From an uncultured Azospirillum sp. (lineage in GTDB: Bacteria > Pseudomonadota > Alphaproteobacteria > Azospirillales > Azospirillaceae): a stretch of DNA of 13,558 nucleotides. Position 1 is the stretch's first letter. Each line of letters opens with the position of its first letter. The notes below the pieces were generated by a model, which was not told where the DNA came from, searched no databases, and saw only the letters and a program-made list of their open reading frames with translations. The stretch covers positions 1 to 13,558 of the forward strand of contig NZ_CAMLJP010000145.1 in the NCBI RefSeq assembly GCF_946480385.1, given 5' to 3'. Shown piece by piece: positions 1 through 8,098 of the stretch. The position numbers and the translations under genes are program-made.

Positions 1-509
1 AAGCCGGGCGGCGGCTCGGCCCCCTGCTTGCGCAGATAGGCCAGCATCGGCTTGGGCGGCTCCAGCGCCGACGGCACGCTGACGGCCATGCGAAGGACGA
101 AGCCAGGCGGCGTCATGGTGTAGGCGGCGACCCATTCGACGAAGCGGCGGCCGACCTCGGTCATCGGCGGCACGTCGAACCGGCGCACCACCGGCTTCAG
201 CCGGTCGGACTCCAGCGTCCCGGCGCCGGGACCCCAGACGACGCCGATCACCCGGCGCGGACCCAGCGGCACCTCGACGAAATCGCCGGGGACCAGCTCC
301 ATGCCGTCCGGCACGCGGTAGTCGTAGGCCTCGCGCAGGGGCAGCGGCAGCAGGACGGCGACGCGGCGGTCCGACCCGCGGGGCTGCGGCTTCGCCGGGA
401 AATCGGCGGAACTGGCCGCGGAATCGCCTTCGGGCTGCCCCGTTTCGGGCGTGTCCCCAAGAAGATCCCCCTGAAAGCCCGGGGCGGAACTGGCGGAAGT
501 CGAACGCAT
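1..509 (-). CDS. priA: Primosomal protein N' (PriA), N-terminal part, runs off the left edge
   Basis: PriA is the superfamily 2 DNA helicase that recognises stalled forks and D-loops and reloads the replisome. Only the first ~169 residues are present, on the minus strand. After about 48 low-complexity residues rich in Ser, Ala, Pro and Gly, the sequence shows the conserved N-terminal DNA-binding domain: [18 protein letters not shown], then [19 protein letters not shown], then [21 protein letters not shown]. The helicase motifs and zinc-binding cysteines would lie beyond base 1. An in-frame stop at 513-515 makes the ATG at 509 the furthest upstream ATG possible. No good ribosome binding site precedes it, and a later start that removes part of the non-conserved leader cannot be excluded. 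The gene is divergent from tal, about 105 bases away. The family call is firm; the exact start is less so. Confidence 0.88.
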   Translation of the reverse strand, partial: MRSTSASSAPGFQGDLLGDTPETGQPEGDSAASSADFPAKPQPRGSDRRVAVLLPLPLREAYDYRVPDGMELVPGDFVEVPLGPRRVIGVVWGPGAGTLESDRLKPVVRRFDVPPMTEVGRRFVEWVAAYTMTPPGFVLRMAVSVPSALEPPKPMLAYLRKQGAEPPPG

Positions 510-614
510 CGGCTAGAGTGGCCTCATGTCCCGGGCACCGGGCGGGACGGCGCGTCGGTCAGCTTTCCGGCGCGGCCGGTTCCGGTCAACATCAGCAAGC
601 ATGGACCCTTCGTC

Positions 615-1271
615 ATGAAGTTCTTCGTCGACACCGCCGACATCGCCGAGATCCGCGATCTGGCCGATACCGGTCTGCTGGACGGTGTTACCACCAACCC
701 CTCCCTGATCGCCAAGTCCGGCCGTCAATTCCTCGACCTCGTGGCCGAGATTTGCGACGTCGTCAACGGTCCGGTCAGCGCCGAGGTGGCGTCCACCGAC
801 TTCGAGACCATGCTCGCCGAAGCCCACAAGATCGCCAAAATCTCCCACCGCGTCGCGGTGAAGGTGCCGCTGACCCCGGCCGGCCTGAAGGTCTGCAAGA
901 TCATCTCGTCCGAAGGCACGATGGTCAACGTCACGCTGTGCTTCTCCCCCGCCCAGGCGATCCTCGCGGCCAAGGCCGGCGCCAGCTTCGTGTCGCCCTT
1001 CGTCGGCCGCCTGGACGACATCGGCCAGGATGGTATGGGCATCATCAAGGACATCTGCGAGATCTATAACAACTACGACGCCTTCAAGACCGAGGTGCTG
1101 GTCGCCTCGATCCGCAACCCGATGCACATCGTCAAGGCCGCCCGCCTGGGCGCCCATGTCGTGACCGCGCCAGCGTCGGTGCTGAAGCAGCTGTTCAACC
1201 ACCCGCTGACCGACAAGGGTCTCTCCCAGTTCGTCGATGACTGGAAGAAGACCGGCCAGTCGATCCTGTAA
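615..1271 (+). CDS. tal: Transaldolase, small TalC/FSA-like type
   Basis: This 218-residue protein is a single TIM-barrel enzyme of the short transaldolase / fructose-6-phosphate aldolase family. Transaldolase moves a dihydroxyacetone unit between sugar phosphates in the non-oxidative pentose phosphate pathway. Visible motifs are the N-terminal [24 protein letters not shown] (about 24-34), the Schiff-base lysine K83 in VAVKVPLT, and [12 protein letters not shown] (124-135). Two active-site positions favour transaldolase over the aldolase FSA: Glu57, where E. coli FsaA has Gln59, and Phe129, where FsaA has Tyr131. Automated pipelines often call this family fsa. It is the first gene of a rightward operon, 17 bases before the DUF484 gene. 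No clear Shine-Dalgarno precedes the ATG, but length and the family's usual N-terminus support the start. The protein is complete and cytoplasmic. Confidence 0.93.
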   Translation: MKFFVDTADIAEIRDLADTGLLDGVTTNPSLIAKSGRQFLDLVAEICDVVNGPVSAEVASTDFETMLAEAHKIAKISHRVAVKVPLTPAGLKVCKIISSEGTMVNVTLCFSPAQAILAAKAGASFVSPFVGRLDDIGQDGMGIIKDICEIYNNYDAFKTEVLVASIRNPMHIVKAARLGAHVVTAPASVLKQLFNHPLTDKGLSQFVDDWKKTGQSIL

Positions 1272-1288
1272 GGCGGGCCGAAGCGATC

Positions 1289-2011
1289 ATGGCCGACAGG
1301 GGCCGCGAACCGGGCCACCCCGCTCGACAGGCGTCGACGCTCTCTTCGGAGGATGTGCGCGCCTATCTGCGAACCCACCCGGACTTCCTGGCCCAGAACG
1401 CCGATCTGGTCCACCACCTGACCCCGCCGTCGGTCGACCGCGGGCGTGGGGTGGTGGACCTCCAGGCCTTCATGGTCGACCGGCTGCGCGCCGAGGTCCG
1501 CACCCTCAAGGACCAGCAGCGCGAGCTGATCGGCACCAGCCGGGCCAACCTGAACAGCCAGAACCGCATCCATGCCGCGGTCCTGTTCCTGCTTGACGCC
1601 CAGAGCTTCGAGCAGCTGATCCAGACCATCACCACCGACCTCGCGGTCCTTCTCGACCTCGACGTCGCCTGTCTGGTCATCGAATCCAACGGCAGCGACA
1701 TCCCCCACGTCCACCGCTCCGGCGTGCGGGTGGTGGAGCCGGGCGCCATTGCCGAGCGGCTGGGCCGCGCCGACGTGGTACTGAACACCGACATCCAGGG
1801 CGATCCCGAGATCTACGGCCCCGGCGCCGGCCTTGTCCGGTCGGAGGCGCTGATCCGCATTCAGGTCTCCAGCGAGACGCCCGACGGCCTGCTCGCCTTC
1901 GGCAGCCGCGAGCCCGACACCTTCCACACCGGCCAGGGCACCGAGCTGGTCGGCTTCCTCGCCCGCGTCATCGAGCGGGTGATCCGCGGCTGGCTGGAGC
2001 TGCCGGCGTGA
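1289..2011 (+). CDS. DUF484 family protein with GAF-like fold
   Basis: This 240-residue soluble protein belongs to the DUF484 family, which usually sits directly upstream of xerC in proteobacteria and has no settled function. Family marks are EDVRAYLRTHPDFL (21-34), GRGVVDLQAFMVDRLR (52-67), a coiled-coil-prone stretch at about 60-100, and a GAF-like domain from about 100 to 235. The domain ends in the typical REPDTFHTGQGTELVGFLARVIER block. The first 18 residues are not conserved. It lies 17 bases after tal, and its TGA overlaps the GTG start of xerC (bases 2008-2011), so the two are probably translationally coupled. That arrangement suggests a role linked to XerC or to chromosome dimer resolution, but this is inference from context. 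No ligand-binding residues can be assigned from sequence alone. Confidence 0.88.
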   Translation: MADRGREPGHPARQASTLSSEDVRAYLRTHPDFLAQNADLVHHLTPPSVDRGRGVVDLQAFMVDRLRAEVRTLKDQQRELIGTSRANLNSQNRIHAAVLFLLDAQSFEQLIQTITTDLAVLLDLDVACLVIESNGSDIPHVHRSGVRVVEPGAIAERLGRADVVLNTDIQGDPEIYGPGAGLVRSEALIRIQVSSETPDGLLAFGSREPDTFHTGQGTELVGFLARVIERVIRGWLELPA

Positions 2012-2958
2012 CCGAACCGGTATTGGGGTTTTCCGCCAAGCCCGACGTTCAGGACGTGCTGGTCCACTGGCGCCGCTGGATGGAGAGCGAAAAGGCGGTC
2101 TCCCGCCACACCCTGTCGGCCTACACCGCCGACGTCGCCGAGTTCCTGCGCTTCCTCACCGAATTCCGCGGCGGCTCGCAGCCCTCGCTGAACGACCTGG
2201 GCGACCTGAAGGCGGCGGATTTCCGTGCCTGGATGTCCAGGCTGGCGATGGACGGTCTGGTCGGGGCCAGCCGGGCGCGCAAGCTGGCGGCGGTGCGCAA
2301 CCTGTTCCGCTGGATGGACCGCAGCGGCCGGCTGCACAATCCCGCCGTCGCCACCCTCGCCACGCCGAAGGTCAAGCGCCCCGCCCCGCGCCCGCTGACG
2401 GAGATCGACGCCGACCGCCTGCTGGAGGAGGCCGAGCGCGACCGCGACGAACCCTGGATCGGCAAGCGCGACCGCGCCCTCTTCACGCTTCTCTACGGCT
2501 GCGGCCTGCGCATTTCCGAAGCGCTGGGTCTGGCCCGGAAGGACGCGCCGCTGACCGACACGCTGCGCGTCACCGGCAAGGGGCGCAAGGACCGCATGAT
2601 CCCGGTCCTGCCGGCGGTGACGGAGGCGGTGCGCGCCTATATCGAGTCGTGCCCCTTCACACTGGCACCGGACGGCCCGCTGTTCGTCGGCACCCGCGGC
2701 GGCCGGCTGAACGCCAGCGTCGCCCAGCACCAGATGCAGAAGCTGCGCGCCCTGATGGGCATGCCCGACAGCGCCACCCCGCACGCCCTGCGGCATAGTT
2801 TCGCGACCCACCTTTTGGCGGACGGCGGCGACCTGCGCGCCATCCAGGACCTGCTCGGCCACGCCTCGCTCTCTACAACCCAGCGTTACACGGACATCGA
2901 GAACGAGCAGTTGATGAACGTGTACCGCAATGCCCATCCTCGGGCGCGCAAGGGCTGA
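2008..2958 (+). CDS. xerC: Site-specific tyrosine recombinase XerC
   Basis: XerC, with XerD, resolves chromosome dimers at the dif site near the terminus, normally controlled by FtsK. The protein has 316 residues, a little longer than the usual ~300. An N-terminal SAM-like core-binding domain spans about 15-105 (SRHTLSAYTADVAEFLRF). The catalytic domain spans about 125-310, and the full active-site set is visible: R168 (GCGLRISEALGL), K191 (TGKGRKDR), H259 and R262 (HALRHSFATHLL), H285 (LLGHASLSTTQ) and the nucleophile Y294 (QRYTDI). The start is a GTG inside the end of the DUF484 gene, a four-base overlap typical of coupled translation. XerC is favoured over XerD because of the DUF484 partner; no second Xer gene is in the window. 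No clear terminator follows the stop. Confidence 0.93.
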   Translation: MTEPVLGFSAKPDVQDVLVHWRRWMESEKAVSRHTLSAYTADVAEFLRFLTEFRGGSQPSLNDLGDLKAADFRAWMSRLAMDGLVGASRARKLAAVRNLFRWMDRSGRLHNPAVATLATPKVKRPAPRPLTEIDADRLLEEAERDRDEPWIGKRDRALFTLLYGCGLRISEALGLARKDAPLTDTLRVTGKGRKDRMIPVLPAVTEAVRAYIESCPFTLAPDGPLFVGTRGGRLNASVAQHQMQKLRALMGMPDSATPHALRHSFATHLLADGGDLRAIQDLLGHASLSTTQRYTDIENEQLMNVYRNAHPRARKG

Positions 2959-3268
2959 CGCGGACCTGATTCCGCAATCATCGAATGCATATTCGGGTAT
3001 TCAGGCTGCCTATTCTCCAGACCGGTGGAAGAGGCTTTCCCCATGCTGGACGCAAATTGCCGGTAATTCGTTTACGAACATAATGTCCAAAGCAACTTTC
3101 CGCATCTTCAGTCACCACCACACTTTGCCGAAGATATCGCTTCAATGACTGACGGACATCATACTTTCGTCCGAAAGACTAGCGCTCACCCCTTATTAGA
3201 CGTTTATAATTCATTAACCGGAAAAATCGAATGCTTCCCCAGCGCGAGACTTAAGCAGGGGACCCATC
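2959..3268. other. AT-rich intergenic region between xerC and the chemoreceptor
   Basis: This stretch of 310 bases has no convincing gene. By hand count, GC is about 47% over 3001-3240, far below the surrounding coding DNA. It holds two small inverted repeats: 2982-2995 (cgaat, loop gcat, attcg) and 3067-3078 (ttcg, loop ttta, cgaa). A perfect TATAAT lies at 3205-3210, about 60 bases before the chemoreceptor ATG, but no good -35 element sits at the right distance. A purine-rich ribosome binding site (gcagggga) ends about nine bases before that ATG. Short open frames here have composition and sequence unlike real proteins. The region probably carries the chemoreceptor promoter; its low GC may also mark an insertion boundary. 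Confidence 0.6.
3205..3210 (+). promoter_or_regulatory. Possible -10 element (TATAAT) for the chemoreceptor gene
   Basis: A perfect TATAAT hexamer occurs in AT-rich DNA 58 bases before the chemoreceptor start codon. The bases 16-18 positions upstream (around 3181-3188, agcgctca) do not resemble a -35 box, and there is no TG extension. The call therefore rests on one hexamer and its position. Chance occurrence in this AT-rich gap is a real alternative. Confidence 0.3.
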
Positions 3269-5449
3269 ATGCAAATAAAGTCTATCCAGTCAAAAATTGC
3301 GATGCTGTCCGGGCTCTGTCTGGCGGGCACCGTCGCAGTGCTCGTCGGCTTCGCCGTCCTGTCGACGCGCTCCAGCAACGAGTTCGTGACCGATAACGTC
3401 GAACGGATCATCGAGAGCAAGACGACGGAATCCCTGCAGAACCTCGCAGCCACCCAGGCCGGCCTGCTGCGGTCGGAGTTCGACACCGCGCTGAATGCCG
3501 CGCGGACGATGGCCGGCAGCTTCGCCAGCCTCGCCGACGATGGGCTGCCCGGCCACGTCCCGCCGGAAAAGCGGCGCGAGGCCTTCAACGGCGTCCTGCT
3601 GTCGGTCCTGAAGAACAACCCGCTGTTCAACGGCACTTATTCGGCCTGGGAGCCGGACACGCTCGACGGCCGGGACGAGGAGTTCCGCAACCGCCGCGAA
3701 ACCGGCACCGATGCCACCGGCCGCTTCATCCCCTACTGGAACCGCGACCAGAACGGCCGCATCGCCATGCAGCCGCTGGTCGAGTATGACAGCCGCGACC
3801 GTCACCCCAACGGCGTGATGAAAGGCGGCTGGTACATCGGCCCGCAGGAGAATGGCCGCGAAAGCGTGCTCGATCCCCTGCCCTATATCGTGCAGGGCAA
3901 ACAGGTGTTCCTGGCGACCCTGTCGGTTCCGGTCGTCATCGGCGGCAAGTTCCGCGGCGTGGCCGGCGCCGACTTCAACCTCGACTTCGTGCAGAAACTG
4001 TCGACCAAGGTCAGCGCCGCGGTGTTCGATGGCCGCAGCCAGGTGGTCATCATCAGCAACATGGGCCTGATCGTCGCCCACAGCGCGCGTCCCCAGCTGA
4101 TCGGCCAGTCGATTTCCACCTTCGACACCTCCTGGCAGGCCGATTTGGCGAGCGTCCAGGCGGGCAAGCCGCATGTCGACATCGAGGCCTCCACCAACAT
4201 GCTGCGCGCCTTCGCGCCGATCACGCTCGGCAACACCGAGAAGCCGTGGGCCGTGCTGGTCCAGGTGCCGAAGGACATCGTGCTTGCCGACGGCATGGCA
4301 CTGGCCGCCAATCTCGGTGAACGGGCCAACACCAACATCCTGTGGCAGGTCACCGTCGGTGCCCTGGTCGCCCTTGGTGCGGTCGCGGTGATGTGGGTTG
4401 TCGCCGGCGGCGTCGCCCGGCCGATCCGCGCCAGTGTCTCCTTCGCTGAAGGCATCGCCGCCGGTCGCTTCGACCAGACGCTGGACATCCGGCAGGCCGA
4501 CGAGGTCGGCGCGCTCGCCGACGCCCTGCGCAAGATGCTGGCCGACCTGAAGCGGATGATCGACCAGCGGGCCGAGGATCAGGCCAAGGCCGACGCCGAA
4601 CGCCGCAAGGCCATGCTGCAGCTCGCCGACAATCTGGAAGCCCAGGTGATGAATGTGGTGGACGGCGTCGACCGCGCCGCCCAATCGATGACCGGCACCG
4701 CCCAGACCATGACGGCCACCGCGACCCAGACCAGCCAGCAGGCCGGCGTGGTCGCCAACGCCTCCCAGGATGCCAGCAGCAACGTGCAGACCGTCGCCAG
4801 CGCCACCGAGGAGCTGTCGGCGTCGATCCAGGAAATCGGCGAACGGGTCAACCGCTCCGCCCAGATCGCCCGCGAGGCGGTGGAAGCGGCCCAGCAGGCC
4901 AATGGACAGGTGCTCAGCCTGACCGAGGCGGCGGAGAAGATCGGCACGGTGGTGCAGCTGATCCAGGACATCGCCAGCCAGACCAACCTTCTGGCCCTCA
5001 ACGCCACCATCGAGGCCGCCCGCGCCGGAGAGGCCGGCAAGGGCTTCGCCGTGGTTGCCCAGGAGGTGAAGAGCCTCGCCAGCCAGACCGCCCGCGCGAC
5101 GGAGGAGATCGCCGGCCATGTCACCGGCATGCAGCGGGTCACCGACGAGACGGCCAGCGCCATCAAGGGCATCGGCGGCATCATCGCCCAGATCGACGAG
5201 ATCTCCACCGCCATCGCCGCCGCAGTGGAGGAACAGGGCTCCGCCACCGCCGAGATCGCCCGCAACGTCCAGCAGGCCGCCAGCGGCACCCAGGAGGTGA
5301 CGAAGACCATCGCCGACGTCCGCAGCGCCGCCGTCGAAGCCGGCCGTTCCGCCGAGACCGTCCTGTCGGTCTCCGGCCAGCTCGCCGGCGACGCCGGCCG
5401 CCTGCGCAGCACGGTGAACGGCTTCCTGTCGACCATCCGCGCGGCCTGA
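3269..5449 (+). CDS. Methyl-accepting chemotaxis protein with dCache-type sensor domain
   Basis: This 726-residue transmembrane chemoreceptor should signal through CheW and CheA to the flagellar motor. Domains in order: short cytoplasmic N-terminus; membrane helix at about 10-31; periplasmic double-Cache domain at about 35-350; second helix at about 357-380; HAMP at about 381-433; long coiled-coil signalling domain to the end. The signalling hairpin tip is unmistakable: [21 protein letters not shown] (567-587), then [15 protein letters not shown]. The Cache part shows the layout of pfam02743-type sensors: W127 followed by [16 protein letters not shown] (152-160), GGWYIGP (186-192) and the conserved [10 protein letters not shown] (231-240). 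The Arg expected two residues before Trp-Tyr in the common amino-acid-binding motif is a Gly here, so the ligand is unknown. There is no C-terminal CheR-binding pentapeptide (it ends STIRAA). A purine-rich site (gcagggga) precedes the ATG. No che genes are nearby. Confidence 0.95.
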   Translation: MQIKSIQSKIAMLSGLCLAGTVAVLVGFAVLSTRSSNEFVTDNVERIIESKTTESLQNLAATQAGLLRSEFDTALNAARTMAGSFASLADDGLPGHVPPEKRREAFNGVLLSVLKNNPLFNGTYSAWEPDTLDGRDEEFRNRRETGTDATGRFIPYWNRDQNGRIAMQPLVEYDSRDRHPNGVMKGGWYIGPQENGRESVLDPLPYIVQGKQVFLATLSVPVVIGGKFRGVAGADFNLDFVQKLSTKVSAAVFDGRSQVVIISNMGLIVAHSARPQLIGQSISTFDTSWQADLASVQAGKPHVDIEASTNMLRAFAPITLGNTEKPWAVLVQVPKDIVLADGMALAANLGERANTNILWQVTVGALVALGAVAVMWVVAGGVARPIRASVSFAEGIAAGRFDQTLDIRQADEVGALADALRKMLADLKRMIDQRAEDQAKADAERRKAMLQLADNLEAQVMNVVDGVDRAAQSMTGTAQTMTATATQTSQQAGVVANASQDASSNVQTVASATEELSASIQEIGERVNRSAQIAREAVEAAQQANGQVLSLTEAAEKIGTVVQLIQDIASQTNLLALNATIEAARAGEAGKGFAVVAQEVKSLASQTARATEEIAGHVTGMQRVTDETASAIKGIGGIIAQIDEISTAIAAAVEEQGSATAEIARNVQQAASGTQEVTKTIADVRSAAVEAGRSAETVLSVSGQLAGDAGRLRSTVNGFLSTIRAA

Positions 5450-5475
5450 CCGCCCGAACGGGGCCGCGATAGCGA

Positions 5476-5509
5476 AAAGGCTCCTCCGCCGGACGGCGGG
5501 GGAGCCTTT
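5476..5509. terminator. Bidirectional hairpin terminator between the chemoreceptor gene and lpdA
   Basis: The arms 5476-5490 (aaaggctcctccgcc) and 5495-5509 pair over 15 positions with one G-T wobble and a four-base loop (ggac). The hairpin lies 27 bases after the chemoreceptor stop and 45 bases beyond the lpdA stop on the other strand. Short T tracts end the stem in both directions, so it can serve both convergent genes. Confidence 0.85.
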
Positions 5510-5553
5510 CGTCGTTACGGACCTTGCGGACCGCCGATCAGATCTGCGGACGA

Positions 5554-6951
5554 TCAGATGTGCAGCGGACGACCGTCCACCGCCAGCGCCGCTTCCTTGA
5601 CCGCTTCCGACAGGGTCGGGTGGGCGTGGCAGGTGCGGGCGACGTCCTCGGCGGACGCGCTGAACTCCATGGCCAGCACCAGTTCGCCGATCATCTCCGA
5701 CACGTTCGGGCCGATCATGTGGACGCCCAGCACCTGGTCGGTGGACGCATCCGACAGGATCTTCACGAAGCCGTCGGTGTTGCCGCCGGCACGGGCGCGG
5801 CCGTTGGCGGTGAACGGGAACTTGCCCGACTTGTAGGCGACGCCCGCGGCCTTCAGCTGCTCCTCGGTCTTGCCGACGGCGGCGACTTCCGGCCAGGTGT
5901 AGACGACGCCGGGGACGAGGTCGTGGTTGACGTGGCTCTTCTGGCCGGCCAGCTGCTCGGCCAGCGCCACACCCTCTTCCTCGGCCTTGTGGGCCAGCAT
6001 CGGGCCTTCGACCACGTCGCCGATGGCGTAGATGCCCGGCACGTTGGTCTGGAAATGGCCATCGATCTTGACGCGGCCGCGCTCCAGCTCGACGCCCACC
6101 GTCTCCAGGCCGAGGCCTTCGGTGTAGGGGCGGCGGCCGATGGCGACCAGCACGGTGTCGGCCTCGATGGTCTGCGCGGCGCCGCCGGCGGCGGGCTCGA
6201 CCGTCAGGGTCACGCCGGTCTCGGTCACCGACGCGCCGGTCACCTTGGTGCTCAGCTTGAAGTCCATGCCCTGCTTGGCGAAAATGCGCTGGGCCTGCTT
6301 CGACAGCTCGGTGTCCATGGTCGGCAGCACGCGGTCGAGATACTCGACCACCGTCACCTTGGCGCCCAGCCGGCCCCAGACGGAGCCCAGCTCCAGCCCG
6401 ATGACGCCGCCGCCGATGACGACCAGATGCTTCGGCACCTCCGGCAGCGACAGGGCGCCGGTGGAGGACACCACGCGCTTCTCGTCGATGGCGATGCCCG
6501 GCAGCGGGGTCACGTCGGACCCGGTGGCGATGACGATCGCCTTCGATGCGGTGATGGTGCCGACGCCCTCGACCTCGACGGTGTTCGGTGCGGTGATCTT
6601 GCCGGCGCCCTTCAGCCAGGCGACCTTGTTCTTCTTGAACAGGAACTCGATGCCGCCGACGTTGTCCTTAACGACCTTGTCCTTGTGGGCCAGCATGCCC
6701 GGCAGGTCCAGGTCGACGCTGCCGACCTTGATGCCGAACTTGGCAAGGCCGTGGGCCGCTTCCTCGAACTTCTCCGACGCCGCCAGCAGAGCCTTGGACG
6801 GGATGCAGCCGACGTTCAGGCAGGTGCCGCCCAGCGTCCCCCGCTTCTCCACGCAGGCGACCTTGAAGCCGAGCTGCGCCGCGCGGATCGCACAGACATA
6901 CCCGCCGGGGCCGCCGCCGATCACAACGACGTCAAAAGTGCTTTCAGCCAT
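5554..6951 (-). CDS. lpdA: Dihydrolipoyl dehydrogenase (E3)
   Basis: This 465-residue FAD enzyme reoxidises dihydrolipoamide on the E2 subunits of 2-oxo acid dehydrogenase complexes (2-oxoglutarate, pyruvate) or the glycine cleavage system and passes electrons to NAD+. Features in order: FAD-binding [16 protein letters not shown] (6-21); redox disulfide C44 and C49 in [18 protein letters not shown]-binding [16 protein letters not shown] in the middle; second FAD motif [21 protein letters not shown]; and the C-terminal dimer domain with the catalytic pair H444 and E449 ([14 protein letters not shown]). The start at 6951 is preferred over the upstream ATGs at 6972 and 7026: it gives the family's usual N-terminus, and AAAGGA sits at a good distance before it. 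E1 and E2 genes are not in the window, so the complex it serves is not shown here. It is convergent with the chemoreceptor gene. Confidence 0.97.
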   Translation of the reverse strand: MAESTFDVVVIGGGPGGYVCAIRAAQLGFKVACVEKRGTLGGTCLNVGCIPSKALLAASEKFEEAAHGLAKFGIKVGSVDLDLPGMLAHKDKVVKDNVGGIEFLFKKNKVAWLKGAGKITAPNTVEVEGVGTITASKAIVIATGSDVTPLPGIAIDEKRVVSSTGALSLPEVPKHLVVIGGGVIGLELGSVWGRLGAKVTVVEYLDRVLPTMDTELSKQAQRIFAKQGMDFKLSTKVTGASVTETGVTLTVEPAAGGAAQTIEADTVLVAIGRRPYTEGLGLETVGVELERGRVKIDGHFQTNVPGIYAIGDVVEGPMLAHKAEEEGVALAEQLAGQKSHVNHDLVPGVVYTWPEVAAVGKTEEQLKAAGVAYKSGKFPFTANGRARAGGNTDGFVKILSDASTDQVLGVHMIGPNVSEMIGELVLAMEFSASAEDVARTCHAHPTLSEAVKEAALAVDGRPLHI

Positions 6952-7110
6952 GAGAGGCTTTCCTTTCGCCATTCTTGCTCGTTGCCAAAAGCCGTCCCAT
7001 CCAGCGGGGAGGGCACGCGGGATCATCCGCGGGGCGATTTATGCCCGCGCTCACGCCCCGTGGCAACGGGACACTTCGTCTCTGGATGCAGGGTTGCCTA
7101 ATGAAGCAGG

Positions 7111-7698
7111 TCAGAACCCAAGGTCGCGGTACAGTTCCGCCAGCGGCATGTCGAGGCCGGCACTTTCCAGCACCAGCCGCCCCTCCTCCTCCAGCACCTC
7201 CGGCGCGGCGGGCCAGAGATTGTCCGAATCGCGGCGGTGCAGCTCCGCCCGGATGGTCCGGGAGTCGAGGAACAGGATCTCCCGCACCGACGGCATGGCG
7301 GCATAGGCGTGCAGCTTGGCCCGCTGCGCCTTCTCTTCGGTCGGCGACAGGATCTCCACCAGCAGGACCGGGGCGGTGGTGTAGGGGATCTCCGGATCGA
7401 ACGGCTCGCAGGTCACGGCGAGGTCGGCGACGCGGTAATTGTGCGTCGGGTCGAAATGCGGTCGGACGCCGGCCTCCGACAAGGTCCGGCAACGGCTCCC
7501 GTCACGCTTGCCCTTCTCCCGCAGGGCATCGCGCAACGCGGCACCCAAAGCGATCTGCAAGGTGCTGTGTGCGGGGCTCGGATGTGCTTGCCCGACGATC
7601 TCGCCATCGACCAGTTCGTACCGGCCATCGTCCCGGAACTCCATCGCCAGGAATTCATCGACGGTCGTCAGCGGGGTGAAGCGACGGGCGAGCGGCAT
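7111..7698 (-). CDS. Uma2 family protein (putative PD-(D/E)XK endonuclease)
   Basis: This 195-residue protein has the Uma2 / DUF820 fold, a restriction-endonuclease-like domain found in large, often lineage-specific sets in bacteria and cyanobacteria. Its cellular role is not established. Family marks are TVDEFLAMEFRDDGRYELVDGEIV (12-35), a candidate catalytic set D92 (YRVADLAV), E115 (VLLVEILSPT) and K128 (RAKLHAYAAM), and the closing REILFLDS strand. The nuclease triad therefore appears intact, although activity is inference. The start at 7698 is chosen because GGAG lies six bases upstream and the N-terminus then fits the family; the frame stays open to an ATG at 7776. It is transcribed toward lpdA with a gap of about 160 bases and no clear strong terminator. 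It looks like an accessory gene next to housekeeping genes. Confidence 0.85.
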   Translation of the reverse strand: MPLARRFTPLTTVDEFLAMEFRDDGRYELVDGEIVGQAHPSPAHSTLQIALGAALRDALREKGKRDGSRCRTLSEAGVRPHFDPTHNYRVADLAVTCEPFDPEIPYTTAPVLLVEILSPTEEKAQRAKLHAYAAMPSVREILFLDSRTIRAELHRRDSDNLWPAAPEVLEEEGRLVLESAGLDMPLAELYRDLGF

Positions 7699-7808
7699 GA
7701 CGGTCTCCGGTCCGGACGGGACATTCGGCAACAGCCCCAATGTAATCCATTCCGGCACGCAAGCGAAGGGCACCACCTTTGCGCAAGCCCCCTCCCCTTT
7801 CGAATCCG

Positions 7809-7834
7809 GAAACCTTTACGGCCCCGCTTGCGTT
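7809..7834 (+). promoter_or_regulatory. Candidate EcfG-type general-stress promoter of the entericidin gene
   Basis: The sequence GAAAC at 7809-7813 (within GGAAAC) is followed by 17 bases and then CGTT at 7831-7834. This closely matches the alphaproteobacterial EcfG consensus GGAAC-N16/17-CGTT. Transcription would start near 7840, giving a leader of about 33 bases before the ATG at 7873. The -35 has one deviation from consensus. Confidence 0.5.
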
Positions 7835-7872
7835 CCCATGGGCATCACACAGCCACCGCAACGGAGACCACC

Positions 7873-8031
7873 ATGACCACCGTCAAGAAGTTCGCCCTGC
7901 TCGCCGTCCTGGGCACGCTGCTGGGCACCACGCTGGCCGCCTGCAACACGGTCGAGGGCGCCGGCCAGGACGTGCAGGCCGGTGGCCGCGCCATCGAGCG
8001 GGGTGCCGACAACGTTCAGAAGAAGATGTAA
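7873..8031 (+). CDS. Entericidin A/B family small lipoprotein
   Basis: This 52-residue lipoprotein precursor resembles entericidins, small envelope lipoproteins linked in E. coli to an antidote/toxin pair and stationary-phase control. It has a basic start (MTTVKK), a hydrophobic segment at 7-20 and a lipobox LAAC with Cys24 as the lipidated residue. The mature part, CNTVEGAGQDVQAGGRAIERGADN, is typical of the family. The ATG follows GGAG with six bases between. It is divergent from the Uma2 gene. An EcfG-like promoter lies just upstream, which would place it in the general stress response. Only one entericidin is present, so a two-gene toxin/antidote pair is not seen here. Many alphaproteobacterial homologues occur singly and their role is unknown. 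Confidence 0.88.
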   Translation: MTTVKKFALLAVLGTLLGTTLAACNTVEGAGQDVQAGGRAIERGADNVQKKM

Positions 8032-8098
8032 GTCCGCAGTCGGCGCGGCCCTGGAAATCCATCCTTCCAGAGTCGACGGCAAAACAGCCATCAAAAAA

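Noticed and set aside
3050..3066. Possible sigma-54 promoter (ctggacgcaaattgcc) upstream of the chemoreceptor
   Set aside because: The distance between GG and GC is one base too short and the -24 box does not fit the consensus.
2930..3148. 72-codon frame after xerC
   Set aside because: It begins inside the end of xerC, has no ribosome site and no resemblance to a protein family.
2959..3268. A dif or phage attachment site next to xerC
   Set aside because: No pair of Xer-like half-sites with a 6-base spacer and no flanking direct repeat could be seen; xerC is normally far from dif.
3290..5119. Open frame of 609 codons antisense to the chemoreceptor gene
   Set aside because: It is a by-product of GC-rich codon use opposite a certain gene; its protein is rich in Gly, His, Asp and Leu without any domain.
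7029..7070. Two small GC stems between the Uma2 gene and lpdA as a terminator
   Set aside because: Stems are only five pairs each and no T tract follows on the minus strand.
5524..7101. Frame of 525 codons opposite lpdA
   Set aside because: It shadows lpdA exactly and has the low-complexity composition of an antisense frame.
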